From Amphibiibacter pelophylacis (lineage in GTDB: Bacteria; Pseudomonadota; Gammaproteobacteria; Burkholderiales; Burkholderiaceae_C): 64,000 bases of DNA. Location: assembly GCF_037688875.1 (NCBI RefSeq), contig NZ_JAWDIE010000015.1, positions 1 to 64,000 of the forward strand, given 5' to 3'. Below are positions 61,718 through 64,000 of the stretch, piece after piece. A program made the position numbers and the translations under genes. The stretch's first letter is position 1, and each line of letters opens with the position of its first letter. The notes below the pieces were generated by a model. It worked only from the letters and a program-made list of their open reading frames with translations, searched no databases and was not told where the DNA came from.

Positions 61718-61999
61718 TCAGTAGTGGTAGCGCCCCTGCAAAAACTCGACGCGGTTGTTTCTGATCAGGTAAACAACGCGATGCTCTTGCGTGATCCGGC
61801 GAGACCAGACGTCTGCGCCTAGATACTTCAGCGGCTCTGGTTTGCCGATACCGTCCAACGGATCGCACAAAATAGCCCGAACCAGATCGAGCAGCCGTTT
61901 GGCGGTGCGGCGGTCAGTTTCCACCCAGTGCTGGAGATCTTCCAGAAACTCTGGGTGGCAGACCGCCAGCCGTTCACTTCGGGCGGATGTTTCAGGCAT
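61718..61999 (-). CDS. yoeB: YoeB-family mRNA interferase toxin
   Basis: 93 residues from MPETSARSERLAVC; the frame is open further upstream inside the antitoxin. C-terminal half is typical: GIGKPEPLKYLGADVWSRRITQEHRVVYLI...GRYHY, including the conserved Glu, Arg and His-Tyr end used in ribosome-dependent mRNA cleavage. It overlaps the antitoxin stop by 8 bases. It is convergent with the lipoprotein gene (43-base gap, no clear terminator). Confidence 0.92.
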   Translation of the reverse strand: MPETSARSERLAVCHPEFLEDLQHWVETDRRTAKRLLDLVRAILCDPLDGIGKPEPLKYLGADVWSRRITQEHRVVYLIRNNRVEFLQGRYHY

Positions 62000-62297
62000 T
62001 CCCACGAAGCTGCCCGGCGGGGGGAACATCCAGCCGGTGAGACAGTTCATCCAGCGACAGCGCGGGCAGCGTCTCGTTCCCGGAACGGGCCAGGGCGGTC
62101 AGCAGGCGTCTGGCATTGGCTGGCGAACGCAGCAGGTGGGCGGTTTCGATGAGGCTCTGGAGCTCGTCGGCAGCGATCAAGGCCACATCGCCACCAGAAG
62201 GTCGGCGCACCACCACGATTTCGCGGTCCTCCACGGTCCGGTCCATCAGCCTTTTTAGCTGGCTTTGGGCCTGACTGTAGGTCGTTTCGATGGGCAT
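61992..62297 (-). CDS. yefM: YefM-family antitoxin
   Basis: 101 residues. Phd/YefM N-terminus (ETTYSQAQSQLKRLMDRTVEDREIVVVRRPSGGDVALIAADELQSLIETAHLLRSPANARRLLTAL) followed by a toxin-binding tail. AAGGA lies upstream. Antitoxin precedes toxin as is usual for YefM-YoeB. Confidence 0.92.
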   Translation of the reverse strand: MPIETTYSQAQSQLKRLMDRTVEDREIVVVRRPSGGDVALIAADELQSLIETAHLLRSPANARRLLTALARSGNETLPALSLDELSHRLDVPPAGQLRGNA

Positions 62298-62327
62298 GAT
62301 GCCGTCCTTGTCATGTCTGGATACCGC

Positions 62328-62340
62328 ACAGAAATTCTGT
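62328..62340. promoter_or_regulatory. Palindromic operator upstream of yefM-yoeB
   Basis: ACAGAA-A-TTCTGT is a perfect inverted repeat 31 bases before the yefM ATG. CTGACA overlapping it on the minus strand may be a -35 box, but I find no clear -10 at the right spacing. Confidence 0.5.
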
Positions 62341-62383
62341 CAGGCAGTTTGGCTGCAAATGCTGTGGATGGCAAGCAACGGCC

Positions 62384-62617
62384 TCACTCCCCCGACGGCG
62401 CCACCGTGGCGGGCAGGCCCAGCGCCAGGTGGGCGAAGGCTTGGCGCACCTGCGCTTCGTCGCAGCCCATGAGCAGGGCGTCGTCCAGCATGTCCTGAAG
62501 CTGCTGGCGCAGGTCGGCGTAGTTTTCGTCCAGAACCTTCACTTTTTCGGTGCAGGACACGGGCGCACCGCTGGGTTTGAGCCAGCGGATTCTGTCGGGG
62601 GGCGGGGCTTGATTCAT
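62384..62617 (-). CDS. Small conserved protein of unknown function
   Basis: 77 residues. RIRWLKPSGAPVSCTEKVKVLDENYADLRQQLQDMLDDALLMGCDEAQVRQAF is a pattern I associate with small Burkholderiales proteins next to uvrA; no function is known. One cysteine pair (SCTEK, MGCDE), acidic, no signal peptide. Divergent from uvrA with 89 bases between. Confidence 0.65.
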   Translation of the reverse strand: MNQAPPPDRIRWLKPSGAPVSCTEKVKVLDENYADLRQQLQDMLDDALLMGCDEAQVRQAFAHLALGLPATVAPSGE

Positions 62618-62706
62618 GGGGATCAGGGCGAGTCCGGCTCAAGGCGCCGGTTTTGAGGGCAGCCTAGAATGATAAACCTGCCTTTTGCTGCCTGCCGGAA
62701 ATCCCC

Positions 62707-64000
62707 ATGAATGCTCCCCAGCCCCCCAAATCGTCCGGTGCGCCTGCGCTCCTGCGCCTGCGCGGGGTGCGCCAGAACAATCTCAAGAATCTCGATCTGG
62801 ACATCGTGCCCGGCACCTGGACGGTGGTGACGGGCGTCAGCGGTTCCGGCAAATCCAGCCTGGTGTTCGATACGCTGTATGCCGAAGGCCAGCGGCGTTA
62901 TGTCGAGACTTTTTCGGCTTATGCGCGCCAGTTTCTGGACCGCATGGACAAGCCGCAGGTGGACAGCGTGCAAGGCATTCCCCCGGCGATTGCCATTGCG
63001 CAGAACAATCCGGTGCGTACGTCGCGGTCCACGGTCGGGACGATGACCGAGCTGAACGATTACTTCAAGCTGCTCTTCGCCCGCAGCGCCGACCTGTTCG
63101 ACGCCCAGACCGCGCAGCGCGTGCGCAGCGACGATGCCGCGCGCATGGCCGCGACGCTGCGCCGCGACTGCGCGGACAGCCCGCAGCAGCGCCTGATTGT
63201 CACCTTCGCCGTGCTGATGCCGGCGGGCACCAGCGAGGAACAGGCGCAGCAGTGGCTGTCCACCAGCGGTTTCACGCGCATCCACGCCCGCCACGAACAG
63301 GCTGGCAAAGTGGACGGGAAAGACGGGGGCGTGCTGCTGGAAGTTGTTGCCGACCGTTTCCGCATCGGCAGCGTGCCGCAGCAGCGTCTGGTCGAAGCGC
63401 TGGAAGTGGCGCTGAAATACGGCCACGTCTCGGCGCTGGCGCAGCAGGGCGGGGAGGCCGAGGGCGCCGACGCTGCCATCGGCGGACGCTGCACGGTGTA
63501 CGGACAGGCGGATGGCGATGCCGGTGATCTGGCTGCAGGGGAGGGGCGCGTCTGGCGCTTCAGCCAGGGCCTGCACTGCGCCGACAGTGGGCGCTCCTAC
63601 GCGGCGGCGGTGCCCGCGATGTTCTCCTTCAACTCGCCCTACGGCGCCTGCAGCCACTGCCGGGGATTTGGCCGCGTCATCGGCGTGGACTGGGATCTGG
63701 TCGTACCCGACGGGCGCAAAAGCCTGCAGGACGGCGCGGTCAAGACGCTGTCCACGCCCGCCTGGAAGGAATGTCAGGATGATCTCATGCGCTACGCCGC
63801 CCTGCGCGGTGTGGCCACCGACATCGCCTGGCGCGACCTGCCGCCCGCCGACCGCGATTGGGTCATCGAGGGCGATCCGGGCTGGAAAGGCAACTGGAAC
63901 CGACAGTGGTACGGCGTGCGCCGTTTCTTCACCTATCTGGAGAGCAAAAGCTACAAGATGCACATCCGCGTGCTGCTGTCCAAATACCGCAGCTACACGA
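62707..64000 (+). CDS. uvrA: UvrA-type excision nuclease ATPase, 3' end outside window
   Basis: 431 codons are present without a stop. Walker A is GVSGSGKS at residues 43-50, followed by DTLYAEGQRRYVETFSAYARQFLDRM. IPPAIAIAQNNPVRTSRSTVGTMTELNDYFKLLFAR differs from canonical UvrA (ISIEQK...NPRSTVGT) and resembles the double-length UvrA-like proteins of Burkholderiales. The expected first CPxC zinc-knuckle is missing (ADLFDAQTAQRV), whereas CSHCRGFG near residue 320 is kept. It recognises DNA lesions with UvrB. GGAAA precedes the ATG. Confidence 0.9.
   Translation, partial: MNAPQPPKSSGAPALLRLRGVRQNNLKNLDLDIVPGTWTVVTGVSGSGKSSLVFDTLYAEGQRRYVETFSAYARQFLDRMDKPQVDSVQGIPPAIAIAQNNPVRTSRSTVGTMTELNDYFKLLFARSADLFDAQTAQRVRSDDAARMAATLRRDCADSPQQRLIVTFAVLMPAGTSEEQAQQWLSTSGFTRIHARHEQAGKVDGKDGGVLLEVVADRFRIGSVPQQRLVEALEVALKYGHVSALAQQGGEAEGADAAIGGRCTVYGQADGDAGDLAAGEGRVWRFSQGLHCADSGRSYAAAVPAMFSFNSPYGACSHCRGFGRVIGVDWDLVVPDGRKSLQDGAVKTLSTPAWKECQDDLMRYAALRGVATDIAWRDLPPADRDWVIEGDPGWKGNWNRQWYGVRRFFTYLESKSYKMHIRVLLSKYRSYT

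Overview
The window is GC-rich, densely coded bacterial DNA. Gene content and gene order point to a betaproteobacterium of the Burkholderiales, most like Comamonadaceae: an rpmI-rplT-pheS-(phasin)-pheT-ihfA block, ispA-dxs, DUF1800/DUF1501, DUF2917 beside a MocR regulator, and a UvrA of the Burkholderiales type next to a small conserved gene. The assignment is by gene content only; no 16S rRNA is present.

Layout. (1) 1-20580: three consecutive same-strand giant adhesin genes (the first enters from outside the window), built from VCBS, Calx-beta, Ig-like, SdrD-B-like and tandem-95-like repeats and ending in a type I secretion C-terminal domain. The two whole genes share a short N-terminus carrying a TAAG motif near residues 108-117, which resembles the LapG cleavage site of LapA-type adhesins. 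(2) 20591-37103: housekeeping genes (sdaA, tRNA-Lys, FUSC membrane protein, apt, alaS, DUF1993, MocR/DUF2917, a VapBC module, rhomboid protease, ihfA, pheT, phasin-like, pheS, rplT, rpmI). infC and thrS do not precede rpmI. (3) 37297-40249: a PhoX-like Tat lipoprotein with a candidate Pho box, and a bacterial Thg1-like 3'-5' polymerase. (4) 40402-42485: a small accessory patch of lower GC with an orphan protein, a VOC protein, an IS110 remnant, two diverged gene fragments and HicAB.

(5) 42513-50622: a catabolic/transport locus. A six-gene minus-strand operon (solute-binding protein, two permeases, ATPase, double cupin, alpha/beta hydrolase) diverges from a lysR gene, which is followed by an HpcH/HpaI-type aldolase. 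The operon and the aldolase gene carry the same promoter module: a T-N11-A type inverted repeat and a conserved AT-rich -10 region, both pointing toward the controlled gene. The substrate is not evident. (6) 50692-64000: argD-like aminotransferase, a small exported protein, the DUF1800/DUF1501 Tat pair, HigBA, ispA-dxs-pepP, a PDZ-like lipoprotein, YefM/YoeB and the start of a uvrA gene that leaves the window.

Four type II toxin-antitoxin modules occur in 32 kb (VapBC, HicAB, HigBA, YefM-YoeB), each with a palindrome at its promoter. In HigBA and HicAB the palindrome fits inside the -35/-10 spacer and the start codon lies so close to the -10 box that the message may be leaderless.
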